The notes beneath the pieces were generated by a model. The model saw only the letters and a list, made by a program, of their open reading frames with translations, had not been told where the DNA came from and made no database searches. The translations under genes and the position numbers were made by a program. A DNA stretch of 64,000 nt from an uncultured Clostridia bacterium (GTDB lineage: Bacteria; Bacillota; Clostridia; Lachnospirales; Cellulosilyticaceae): the NCBI GenBank assembly GCA_937921505.1, contig CAKZUB010000044.1, positions 81,167 through 145,166 of the forward strand. The letters run 5' to 3'. Numbering within the stretch: position 1 is the first letter of the stretch; each line of letters starts with the position of its first letter. Shown one piece after another: positions 36,197 to 44,008 of this stretch.

Positions 36197-37822
36197 TTAA
36201 TAGCTTGTAAAAAAAAGTCCTTCTACTTTTTCCATGAGCTTTTCATAATTTATTTCTATTTGTTTATTTAAGGCATCCATTTCCTTCTCTGACATTTTAA
36301 GAACCATTTTCACATTATCTTTATTAATATGAATATCTTTTACATCTATTTTACTAAGTACAATATCTCCTTTAAATCGTAATAATGTATCAGGTACACT
36401 GTCTTCGTTAAATTGTAATGTTTCATCATATGTTTTTACAATATTTTCCGAAGTTATTTCAATATCATTAAATTGTGCTTTTATACTTGATGTTTTAACA
36501 TCTGAGTGAAGATTTCCTTTAGCGCTCGCATTAATAGTTGCATAGTCCATTTGCACCGTAGCATTCAAATCAATATTATCTGTTGTTTTACTTTCATCAT
36601 AATTCGCTCTAACTATGAACTTAAAAACATCAGTTTTAGAGTCATTAAAGCGCAAATCATATAAAATTGTTCTTTCATTATCTATATGGACTTTTTTCAT
36701 ATTATAATTAACAATAAATGACTCGCTATCATCCACCATTTTAAGTTTCCCTTTAATACCACTAGCAATATTTTTTCCATCTCCTAATGTTATTTCTGCT
36801 TGAGTATCTACTAAATGGTTATAGTACTCTTCCCCTGTCTCTGCATTACCTAGTACTGTCTCGAAAATCACTTTTATTATTTCATCTTTTTCACTTATGT
36901 AGCACTTAAATATAATATCTTTTGAAATAATATTTTTTAATTCTTCAGCAACGCTCTCAACTTCACTTATTAGTTCAGGTATATCAATTTCAGATATAAG
37001 CACCTTTTGATAACCCGTTTGGCCCATAATAAAACGCTCTAAATCTTTATCATTTTTAACGCTTAAACTTATTTTATCAATATAGTTATGTATCCATTCT
37101 TTATTAAGCGTAATAGTATATTCATCACATTTTATCTTACCATTTTCTAGTTCAAGCGTTGTGCTGCCTGTTTTTTGAGCTTTATTTTTTGTTGATATAT
37201 CTTTCCCAAGGCTCATATATTTTAATAATAGGTCTTTTATTTGTTTGTTTTGAAGCTTAGAATCTTGAGCTTTAAACATTGACGAGATATCTAGTCCTTG
37301 TTCGATAGATTCTCTGAGCTCCTTATCTGCCCAAGTACTTTGCCTAATATCTTTATCTAAGGTTATTGGGTTAATACCTAGGTAAAGATCTCCCCATAAC
37401 TCTTTTAAATTTAAAGCAATGAGTGAATCGCTGCTAAAAACACCCCCACTTATAATAGCCTCTTTATTTTTATTAAGGTTTCCTTCTACTAAGTAGGTTC
37501 CGGTGTTGTTATCCTTCTTTTGTATAAGTTGCACTCCTGCTCCTTTTAAAAAGGGACTACTAAAGTCACTTAGAATAAATATAAGTTCGCCATTAGTATT
37601 TAAACTATATGGACCTTGTAATATGTCACTCATAAGCTTAGAGGTTACTGATTGATCTTTTTCACTCGCTTTTTGCAAATTCTTTTGTGTTACTGTCATA
37701 CTTTTTAAAATTCTATTCCACTCTGTTGAACGGCTTGCAGCACTTATTGGACTAACTATACTTACAAATAACATTAGAATTAAATTTAATGCCGTCCACT
37801 TTTTTAAACCTGTTTTATTCAA
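36197..37822 (-). CDS. Secreted protein of unknown function
   Basis: A 541-residue protein with an N-terminal signal peptide (basic start, hydrophobic ALNLILMLFVSIVSP, cleavage expected after ISAAS). The remainder is soluble, Lys/Asp/Glu-rich and predicted beta-strand rich toward the C-terminus, recalling repeated lipoprotein-like beta-sandwiches, but I recognise no family. I choose TTG at 37822 because TGGGGGAA lies just before it; an in-frame ATG at 37837 contains that ribosome site inside its codons and has none upstream. It follows two envelope-protein genes on the same strand, 36 bases after the nearest. Confidence 0.7.
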   Translation of the reverse strand: MNKTGLKKWTALNLILMLFVSIVSPISAASRSTEWNRILKSMTVTQKNLQKASEKDQSVTSKLMSDILQGPYSLNTNGELIFILSDFSSPFLKGAGVQLIQKKDNNTGTYLVEGNLNKNKEAIISGGVFSSDSLIALNLKELWGDLYLGINPITLDKDIRQSTWADKELRESIEQGLDISSMFKAQDSKLQNKQIKDLLLKYMSLGKDISTKNKAQKTGSTTLELENGKIKCDEYTITLNKEWIHNYIDKISLSVKNDKDLERFIMGQTGYQKVLISEIDIPELISEVESVAEELKNIISKDIIFKCYISEKDEIIKVIFETVLGNAETGEEYYNHLVDTQAEITLGDGKNIASGIKGKLKMVDDSESFIVNYNMKKVHIDNERTILYDLRFNDSKTDVFKFIVRANYDESKTTDNIDLNATVQMDYATINASAKGNLHSDVKTSSIKAQFNDIEITSENIVKTYDETLQFNEDSVPDTLLRFKGDIVLSKIDVKDIHINKDNVKMVLKMSEKEMDALNKQIEINYEKLMEKVEGLFFTSY

Positions 37823-37872
37823 ACTATTTTCCCCCATTTTTTACTATTTTACAAATAATCTCTTACAGAAGT

Positions 37873-38727
37873 CTATCTGTCTTTAAATAATGAGCTTTTC
37901 TTAATAGTTGCAGCGCTTTCTATGTCTTTTGGAATATTAATTTCTCTATAAGGTTGAGAAACATAAATAAGTTTATCTTCTACTTGCAAGTTACTTTTCG
38001 GGGTATTGTGCGTTGCTTGTATGAGCTCCCCTTTTATTTCAGGCTGTACTTCTTCTTGTCCCATAAGTGTTGCATCTTGTTCAATTTTTATTACTGGTGG
38101 TATATGTACTATTTGTGATGATTTTACTTCATCAAGCTCTTTTTTGAGACTAATCACTTCTTTTATAAGATCTTCTTTAGTGGGAGCATCTTTATCTGCT
38201 TCTTGTATATTTAACTTGATTATAACTTCTTCTATTGTACCTAGTTCCTCTATTACAAAGTTATATCTTTCTTTTTCCTCATCTTTAAGAGTACTTGCTA
38301 AATATCTTTCAAATAAAGAAGCTTTTTCTTTATTTAAGCTCTCTTTTATAGCTAATAGCTCTTTTGCATCCTCTTTTTTGTAAAGTCGGCTGCCATCAAA
38401 GTACGCACCTACTGAGATCTCATCAAATAATTGTTGATGAAACGCCATTTCTTGTTCGGATACAATGAGTTCAGATAAGTCTTTACCATCATGCTTTTTA
38501 TCATGAATCTTGCACACCTTGTCCTCACTTTTCATAAGCATACAATATGGTGAAATATTTTTTGATGTATTTAGCTTTACTATAAGCCCTATACAAACAG
38601 CAATAGCAACAATAAGGCCTACTATAACTATAATAATAGCTATTAATTTTTTCTTACTATTAGGATCTAATTCGCCTTTACCCTTTACTGGTTCTGTCTC
38701 TACTGGTAAATCACATAAAATTAACAT
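37873..38727 (-). CDS. Single-pass membrane protein with coiled-coil ectodomain
   Basis: A 284-residue protein: short N-terminal cytoplasmic segment, one strong membrane helix (LIAIIIVIVGLIVAIAVCIG, about 28-48), then a charged region with heptad-like Leu/Ile/Glu stretches (about 95-210) and a basic tail. No recognised family. AAGGGGG precedes the ATG. Between two other unrecognised envelope genes; the three may form one operon. Confidence 0.7.
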   Translation of the reverse strand: MLILCDLPVETEPVKGKGELDPNSKKKLIAIIIVIVGLIVAIAVCIGLIVKLNTSKNISPYCMLMKSEDKVCKIHDKKHDGKDLSELIVSEQEMAFHQQLFDEISVGAYFDGSRLYKKEDAKELLAIKESLNKEKASLFERYLASTLKDEEKERYNFVIEELGTIEEVIIKLNIQEADKDAPTKEDLIKEVISLKKELDEVKSSQIVHIPPVIKIEQDATLMGQEEVQPEIKGELIQATHNTPKSNLQVEDKLIYVSQPYREINIPKDIESAATIKKSSLFKDR

Positions 38728-38798
38728 GATAACCCCCTTTATTTATCCTTCGTTTAAGCTAATTATAACATAATTAACTATGGTTTAATAAGAAAATA

Positions 38799-39356
38799 TT
38801 ACTCCTCTAGTGTGATACATTCTAAAATGTCTTCATAGTTTTCACCTTCATATTGTAATACTTGAATAATCAAATTACTGTATGTCTCATTTAGATTTCT
38901 TAGATCCGCTACTATTTTGTTAATTTCTAATATACTCTTTTCTTTACTATTTAGATCGTGAAGAATTTGTATCTGTTTGTTTCTAATTTCTGTAGATAAG
39001 GTATTTACCTCTGTGAAGCATGTATTATCGTTAAATTGTCCTATATTTTCTAGCCTCTTTATATAATGCTTGTCTATAGAATACTCCTCATTATACTGCT
39101 TAATTGCACTATTATAAATCATATTGGCCTCATCATTTTTAGCCATATGCGTAATTATACTTTGAGATAACTCATTATTAATTTTATTGGCTAACTCGGG
39201 AATCTTATAATAGATGACTTGCCTTTGTGCTAAAGATAAGTCAAACCATCTTTCCCCACCATATTTTAAAAAAAGCATCGTTCCTACTAGTCCTAATGAA
39301 ATTAAAAAAACTATGATTCTTTGTTTTTTAATTTTCTTTGTCTGAGTATCCTTCAC
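38799..39356 (-). CDS. Small membrane-anchored protein, helical ectodomain
   Basis: A 185-residue protein starting with GTG at 39356; GGGGAGG lies 8 bases upstream. Basic N-terminus KKIKKQR, one helix (IIVFLISLGLVGTMLFLKYG), then an extracytoplasmic alpha-helical region of about 140 residues rich in Asn, Glu and Ile. It resembles no family I know; its size and layout recall helical-bundle sensor domains without a signalling module. First of three same-strand unknown envelope genes. Confidence 0.7.
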   Translation of the reverse strand: MKDTQTKKIKKQRIIVFLISLGLVGTMLFLKYGGERWFDLSLAQRQVIYYKIPELANKINNELSQSIITHMAKNDEANMIYNSAIKQYNEEYSIDKHYIKRLENIGQFNDNTCFTEVNTLSTEIRNKQIQILHDLNSKEKSILEINKIVADLRNLNETYSNLIIQVLQYEGENYEDILECITLEE

Positions 39357-39507
39357 AGTTTATGCCTCCCCCCATAGTGCATTTTCTTAAGTATATCATA
39401 TCACAAATTTAAAATATTTAAAATATTAGTTCTAATAGATTAGTACAGGAGTTTTTAATCATTAACTCTATTTTTTGTGACTGATTCTCCTTATTACACA
39501 TATTTGT

Positions 39508-39535
39508 TTGTAAGCTTCGAATATATATGTATAAG
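39508..39535 (+). promoter_or_regulatory. Promoter of the hydrogenase operon
   Basis: TTGTAA (39508-39513), 16-base spacer, TATAAG (39530-39535), 29 bases before the ATG at 39564. No other promoter is obvious through 48599, where gene gaps are at most about 60 bases. Confidence 0.5.
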
Positions 39536-39563
39536 ATATTTTATAGATTGGTGAGGGTTATAT

Positions 39564-40817
39564 ATGAATGATTTAAGAAACCTCAATATGTCTTATCTTC
39601 AAGAAGAAATAAATACTATTAAAAGAATCTTTTTAACACTTAGTAATCCTGATATCATAGCATCTTATGAACAACAAATTATGGAACTAGAAGAAGCTTT
39701 TTTACAGTTACGAGTTTCTACTCGCAATACTACTAAGTTAAGAACTACTAAACGCCAGGAGTTTCCCCTAAGTAATCAACAACTGCCTATAGCGCCTACA
39801 GGTAATATACCACCTCCAAGTCCAACTCCTTTTACTCCCTCTCCAAGCCTTCCACCTATTCCTACGGATGTTATAATTCCAGATAGAGGGTTCACACTTG
39901 CAGAGTTATCAACGAGTTATAATGGTCTAAATGGTAATCCTAGTTATGTAGCCTTTAATGGTGTTATTTTTGATGTAAGCAATATTGCTACTTGGGGTGG
40001 AGGAACTCATTTTGGTTTATTCGCCGGAACGGATGTAACACCTGGTGCTAGGGCCTGTGGTTTTCATATTCCTATAGATTTAATGAGAATTTTACCTCCT
40101 GTAGGTTATTTGGAAACCCCTGCTGCTACTCCAACCGAGCCAACCCTAGTGCCTCCTATATCTCCAATGATTCCCACGGCTCCTACATCGCCTATAACTC
40201 CTATGCCTCCTACATTTCCGACAACTCCTACAACTCCAATATCTCCTATATCCCCTACAACTCCGACGACCCCAACAACTCCTATATCTCCTACAACTCC
40301 GACGACCCCAACAACTCCCATATTTCCTACAACTCCTATGCCTCCGACAACACCAACAACACCTACACCTCCGATATCTCCGATAACTCCTACAACTCCT
40401 ATGCCTCCGACAACACCAACAACACCTACACCTCCGATAACTCCTACAACTCCGACGCCCCCAATAACTCCAGTTCCTCTTATACCACCAATAACTTCTC
40501 CATCTTCTGTACCTTCTTTGCCTCCAATAACGCCTACTCCTGATATTACAATACCCGTAGACTTTCCTATACCCACTCGATCTTTCACATTACAAGAACT
40601 TAAAAATCACTATAATGGTGAAGATGGTCGCCCTGCGTATATAGCTATTTGTGGCATTGTTTTTGATGTAACGAACAGTTCGTCTTGGCATCGTAGAAAT
40701 CGTTTTGGATTGTATCCTGGTAATGATCTTACTCACAAATTACCTTCTAATTATAGTAATGCACTAAGTCATATAGCTAAAATTTTTCCAGCTATGGGTA
40801 GGATTAGAGAAATATAA
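39564..40817 (+). CDS. Double cytochrome-b5-like domain protein with Pro/Thr-rich linker
   Basis: A 417-residue protein with no signal peptide. Order: helical N-terminus (1-70), first cytochrome-b5-like haem/steroid-binding domain (about 105-195, FTLAELSTSYNGLNG, YVAFNGVIFDVSN, THFGLFAG), a Pro/Thr/Ile repeat of about 130 residues, and a second such domain (about 340-417). Domain 1 keeps candidate axial His in THFG and GFHIP; domain 2 has Arg at the first position (RNRFG) but keeps His in LSHIAK. The HPGG motif of classical cytochrome b5 is absent. It ends 13 bases before the hydrogenase small subunit, so an electron-transfer or scaffold role is inferred. GGTGAGGG precedes the ATG. Confidence 0.82.
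   Translation: MNDLRNLNMSYLQEEINTIKRIFLTLSNPDIIASYEQQIMELEEAFLQLRVSTRNTTKLRTTKRQEFPLSNQQLPIAPTGNIPPPSPTPFTPSPSLPPIPTDVIIPDRGFTLAELSTSYNGLNGNPSYVAFNGVIFDVSNIATWGGGTHFGLFAGTDVTPGARACGFHIPIDLMRILPPVGYLETPAATPTEPTLVPPISPMIPTAPTSPITPMPPTFPTTPTTPISPISPTTPTTPTTPISPTTPTTPTTPIFPTTPMPPTTPTTPTPPISPITPTTPMPPTTPTTPTPPITPTTPTPPITPVPLIPPITSPSSVPSLPPITPTPDITIPVDFPIPTRSFTLQELKNHYNGEDGRPAYIAICGIVFDVTNSSSWHRRNRFGLYPGNDLTHKLPSNYSNALSHIAKIFPAMGRIREI
40126..40500 (+). repeat. In-frame Pro/Thr low-complexity repeat
   Basis: A C-rich coding tract built from 9- and 12-base units such as CCTACAACTCC, translating to runs of TP, TTP, TPIS and TPMPP. It forms the linker between the two cytochrome-b5-like domains. Several longer units are nearly identical, for example the 40-base segments around 40330 and 40400, so slippage or recombination could change its length. 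Confidence 0.85.
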
Positions 40818-40830
40818 GGGAAGGTGTCTT

Positions 40831-41709
40831 GTGAATGATATAAATTGTCCTTTATCTGATAGTAAACCACATATACCAATGAATTATATTCATAAAGCTA
40901 TAGACAGTATCAGGCAAGGAATTGCACCAAAACTTAACTGTATCTGGGTTGAGACCTCTGGATGCTTCGGAGAAATTATAGCTCTTCTGGACGGCGAAAA
41001 TCCTGGGTTAGTTGCCCTTTTAACAGATATGGTTAATATGACTTTTTTTAATAGTATTATGGGGGATTCCGGAGAGGCTGCGTATGCGCGCATATTAGAT
41101 ACTATTAACTCCGGTGAACCTTATATACTTATTGTTAGTGGTTCTATCCCACTTAGGTCTAATGGGCGCTATGCAGTGATTGCCAACTATCAAGGGGAAC
41201 CCATCACTGCGCTTGCTGCTGTTAATACAATCGCGCCAAAAGCAAGTTATATTATAGCGGCTGGCACTTGTACGTCGTTTGGCGGCCCCACTGCGGCCCG
41301 TCCTAATGTATCTCAAGCCGTCCGCTTAGATCAACTTATTGATAGGCCTATTATAAATGTACCTGGCTGTCCTGTTCATCCAATATGGATACTAGGGACT
41401 ATTGGGCATATTATAAATTTTGGAATGCCAGAACTTGATTCTCAAAATAGACCCATTACTTTTTATGGTATTACCATACATGAACGTTGTCCAAGAAGAT
41501 CTTTTTTTGAGTATGGCGTTTTTGCCACTGACTTTGGTCAGCCTGAATGTATGTTTAGGCTTGGCTGTCGTGGACCTGTTACCAAAACAACTTGTCCTCT
41601 TACAAGATGGAATGAAAGTGATAATTGGCCTATCGGAGCGAACACTACTTGTATTGGATGTGCTGGATTTGGATTTCCTGATCTGATGGAACCTTTTATA
41701 CGCTATTAA
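40831..41709 (+). CDS. [NiFe] hydrogenase small subunit
   Basis: Iron-sulfur subunit of 292 residues starting with GTG (AAGGGAAGG upstream). Cluster ligands: proximal motif reads WVETSGCFGE, so Cys45 is kept but the second Cys of CxxC is Glu48; the other proximal Cys lie in AAGTCTSFGG and VPGCPVHP. Distal His/Cys ligands appear in HERCPRR and PECMFRLGC; medial ligands in TTCPLTRW and NTTCIGCAGFG. No twin-arginine signal, so the enzyme should be cytoplasmic. It lies between the haem-type protein and the large subunit. The Glu replacement recalls the Asp seen at this position in group 1h (formerly group 5) enzymes. Confidence 0.9.
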   Translation: MNDINCPLSDSKPHIPMNYIHKAIDSIRQGIAPKLNCIWVETSGCFGEIIALLDGENPGLVALLTDMVNMTFFNSIMGDSGEAAYARILDTINSGEPYILIVSGSIPLRSNGRYAVIANYQGEPITALAAVNTIAPKASYIIAAGTCTSFGGPTAARPNVSQAVRLDQLIDRPIINVPGCPVHPIWILGTIGHIINFGMPELDSQNRPITFYGITIHERCPRRSFFEYGVFATDFGQPECMFRLGCRGPVTKTTCPLTRWNESDNWPIGANTTCIGCAGFGFPDLMEPFIRY

Positions 41710-41721
41710 AGGATGTGGAAA

Positions 41722-43137
41722 ATGGCAAGAACAGAAATTAGAATCGATCCCATCTCTAGAGTAAGTGGCCTTTTAGAGATCAGTGTAGAAGTTGAAAATA
41801 ACGTTATTGTAGAAGCTAGAAGCAGTGGCATGCAATTTAGAGGATTTGAAGAGATGTTTAGAGGCAGACCGCCCTTAGATATGCCTTATCTTACAGCGAG
41901 AACTTGTGGTATATGTTCAACTCACCACACACTTGCCTCTACACTAGCCCTTGAAGCCGCACTCGGGGTTACGCCTACAGCTAATGGCATAATCGTAAGA
42001 GAACTTGCAAACGGCTTCGAACTTTTACAAAATCACTTGCGCCACTTTTATCAATTTGTTTTACCAGACTATGTGAATTTAGAAGGTGTGAATCCCCTAC
42101 AAAAGACAAATCCCAATGCCTCAGACTTTAGACTGCCATCAGATGTAAATGCTAAAATGACTGCTAGTTATTATGCTTCTATTCCTTATAGCAGAAAGAC
42201 ACATACAGCAATTGCTGTATTAGCAGGTAAGGCACCACATCCTCATGGTATTTTTGTAGGAGGTACTACAACTGATATTACGATCATACAATATAACGAG
42301 GTAAACTCTATCTTAAATGAAATTTCAGCCTTTGTTAACGAAGTACTTATTCCTGATGTGTATACTATTGCTACTTATTATAATGACTACTATGAACTTG
42401 GAAATAGTTATGGAAACTTTCTATCGGAGAGTCTTTTTGCGGAAGAAAATTTCCCTGTTACTTATACTGTAGGAGGTGTACTTATAGAAGGTCAGTTTGA
42501 GCCTTTGAATACATCTTCAATTATAGAGGATCTTAAATATACATGGGCTGATGCCCCAAGTGATACTATTTTACCTGGCAGTGATCTATCTATTCCTAAT
42601 GCCGATAAGCCAGGTGCGTACTCTTGGATAAATGCTCCAAGATATAAAGGTTATGCTATGGAGCTTGGACCTTTGGCTCGTATGTATATTAGTGGACTCT
42701 ATACCCGTGGAACCTCTGCAATGGATCGTAATATTGCAAGAGTCCTAGAGACTCAGAGAATTTGTGAAGTTATGAAAGGACTTATCGAGATTTTAAGTCT
42801 CGAGCCTCCCATGCAAAGACGTTGGCTAATACCCGAAAGTGCAAGTGGTATGAGTATAGTGGCTGCTTCTCGTGGTACGCTTATGCATTTTTTAGAAATC
42901 GAAAACGCAGTTATTAAGAGTTATAAACTTATTCCTCCCTCTACCTGGAACATGTCTCCAAAGGATAATAATGATATACGTGGCGCTGCTGAAGAAGCCC
43001 TTATTGGAACTCCTATCGCTGATCCCCTTAATCCAGTTGAAATAGGAAGAATTGTAAGAAGTTTTGACCCTTGCCTAAATTGTGCAGCTCATGTCACAAG
43101 TGATCATTATGCGCCTTTCACAGTTCATATCATATAA
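41722..43137 (+). CDS. [NiFe] hydrogenase large (catalytic) subunit
   Basis: Catalytic subunit of 471 residues. The Ni-Fe ligands are Cys62 and Cys65 in RTCGICSTHH and Cys451 and Cys454 in DPCLNCAAH. A 14-residue tail after His457 marks a precursor that must be cleaved by the protease encoded next. Start at ATG 41722 is preferred because AAAGG is 9 bases upstream; an ATG at 41713 abuts that site. No Tat signal. With the short length and lone small subunit, it looks like a soluble or peripherally attached H2 oxidising or evolving enzyme; direction is not readable from sequence. Confidence 0.93.
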   Translation: MARTEIRIDPISRVSGLLEISVEVENNVIVEARSSGMQFRGFEEMFRGRPPLDMPYLTARTCGICSTHHTLASTLALEAALGVTPTANGIIVRELANGFELLQNHLRHFYQFVLPDYVNLEGVNPLQKTNPNASDFRLPSDVNAKMTASYYASIPYSRKTHTAIAVLAGKAPHPHGIFVGGTTTDITIIQYNEVNSILNEISAFVNEVLIPDVYTIATYYNDYYELGNSYGNFLSESLFAEENFPVTYTVGGVLIEGQFEPLNTSSIIEDLKYTWADAPSDTILPGSDLSIPNADKPGAYSWINAPRYKGYAMELGPLARMYISGLYTRGTSAMDRNIARVLETQRICEVMKGLIEILSLEPPMQRRWLIPESASGMSIVAASRGTLMHFLEIENAVIKSYKLIPPSTWNMSPKDNNDIRGAAEEALIGTPIADPLNPVEIGRIVRSFDPCLNCAAHVTSDHYAPFTVHII

Positions 43138-43139
43138 TA

Positions 43140-43598
43140 ATGATTAAAGTTTTTGGAATAGGAAATATATTGCTTTGTGATGACGCTGTAGGGGTAAAGG
43201 TATTAGAAAAACTTCTTCCTAGTATTAAAAATCTATCTCCTTATATAGAAGGCATTATAGGTGAGACAGATTGTCTTTTTTGTTTAGATTGTATTAACCA
43301 GAATGACTTTGTCATTATTATTGATAGTACTTATTTAAACATAAACCCTGGGGCTATAAGTTATATCCCCTTTTCAGAGTGTGATAAGTTTATAACATCC
43401 TCTTATTCCTCTCATGAAATGACATTGCTTAATATGCTTAGAATAGAGCATCCACATATAGATGGTTATCTTATAGGTATCGAAATTAATAAAATAGACT
43501 TTTCGCTTGAACTATCGCCTATATTACAAAGTCATTTCCAAAGTATTTGTAAAGAAATTCTACAATTTATAGAGAAAGTTGTGAAATCCTATGCATGA
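43140..43598 (+). CDS. Hydrogenase maturation protease (HyaD/HybD family)
   Basis: Endopeptidase of 152 residues that removes the C-terminal tail of the large subunit after Ni insertion. Motif GIGNILLCDDAVGVKVLE holds the first metal-binding Asp (family usually GIGNxLxxDDGxG); IDSTYLN and SSHEM hold the second acidic residue and the His. Starts 2 bases after the large-subunit stop and overlaps hypA by 8 bases. Confidence 0.92.
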   Translation: MIKVFGIGNILLCDDAVGVKVLEKLLPSIKNLSPYIEGIIGETDCLFCLDCINQNDFVIIIDSTYLNINPGAISYIPFSECDKFITSSYSSHEMTLLNMLRIEHPHIDGYLIGIEINKIDFSLELSPILQSHFQSICKEILQFIEKVVKSYA

Positions 43599-43947
43599 GT
43601 TATCCATTATATATAATGTCCTTGAAATTGCAAAGGAACATGCCATAAACAATGCAATAAGTCGAGTTAATAAAATTGTTATCAATATCGGTGAATTTTG
43701 TGCCTTGCAAGAAGACTCACTCAACTTTGCATTTAAAAATTTAAGTAAAGATTCTCTTTGTGAAGAGGCAGTTCTTGTAATTGAAAAAAAAGATGCTCAG
43801 GCCTATTGTAAGAGTTGTAATTATATATTTAAAATTGATTTAAAACATAAAGTTTGTCCTATATGTAAACAATTTAGCCATGATATTACAACGGGCTATG
43901 AAATATTAGTTGCAAGTATAGAGGGGGACTCCGATGAAACGATTTAA
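43591..43947 (+). CDS. hypA: Nickel metallochaperone HypA
   Basis: A 118-residue protein. MHE at the N-terminus binds nickel (His2); zinc ligands are the pairs CKSC and CPIC around residues 73-93. It delivers nickel to the large subunit, normally with the GTPase HypB, but no hypB follows. Confidence 0.93.
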   Translation: MHELSIIYNVLEIAKEHAINNAISRVNKIVINIGEFCALQEDSLNFAFKNLSKDSLCEEAVLVIEKKDAQAYCKSCNYIFKIDLKHKVCPICKQFSHDITTGYEILVASIEGDSDETI

Positions 43948-44005
43948 TATAAATGCCTTTATCATCTTCTTAATGTACGCCGTCAAAGCTAAAGTGGATC
44001 TATAA
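43934..44005 (+). CDS. Possible 23-residue hydrophobic peptide in the hypB position
   Basis: ATG at 43934 follows GAGGGGG by 6 bases, overlaps the end of hypA, and encodes 23 residues beginning MKRFNINAFIIFLMY, ending TAA 3 bases before the hypF ATG. It fills the slot where hypB usually stands. It may be a coupling peptide, a remnant or nothing; no HypB motif is visible. Confidence 0.3.
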   Translation: MKRFNINAFIIFLMYAVKAKVDL

Positions 44006-44008
44006 CCT

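Noticed and set aside
40126..40500. CRISPR array
   Set aside because: The repeat is short, in-frame, translated and has no spacer structure; no cas genes are nearby.
40106..40588. Minus-strand reading frame of 160 codons rich in Val-Gly-Ile repeats
   Set aside because: It is the complement of the Pro/Thr-coding repeat of the plus-strand cytochrome-b5-like gene; no ribosome site and opposite to the operon.
41420..41686. Second plus-strand frame of 88 codons inside the hydrogenase small subunit gene
   Set aside because: It lies wholly in another frame of a well-supported gene and shows no motif.
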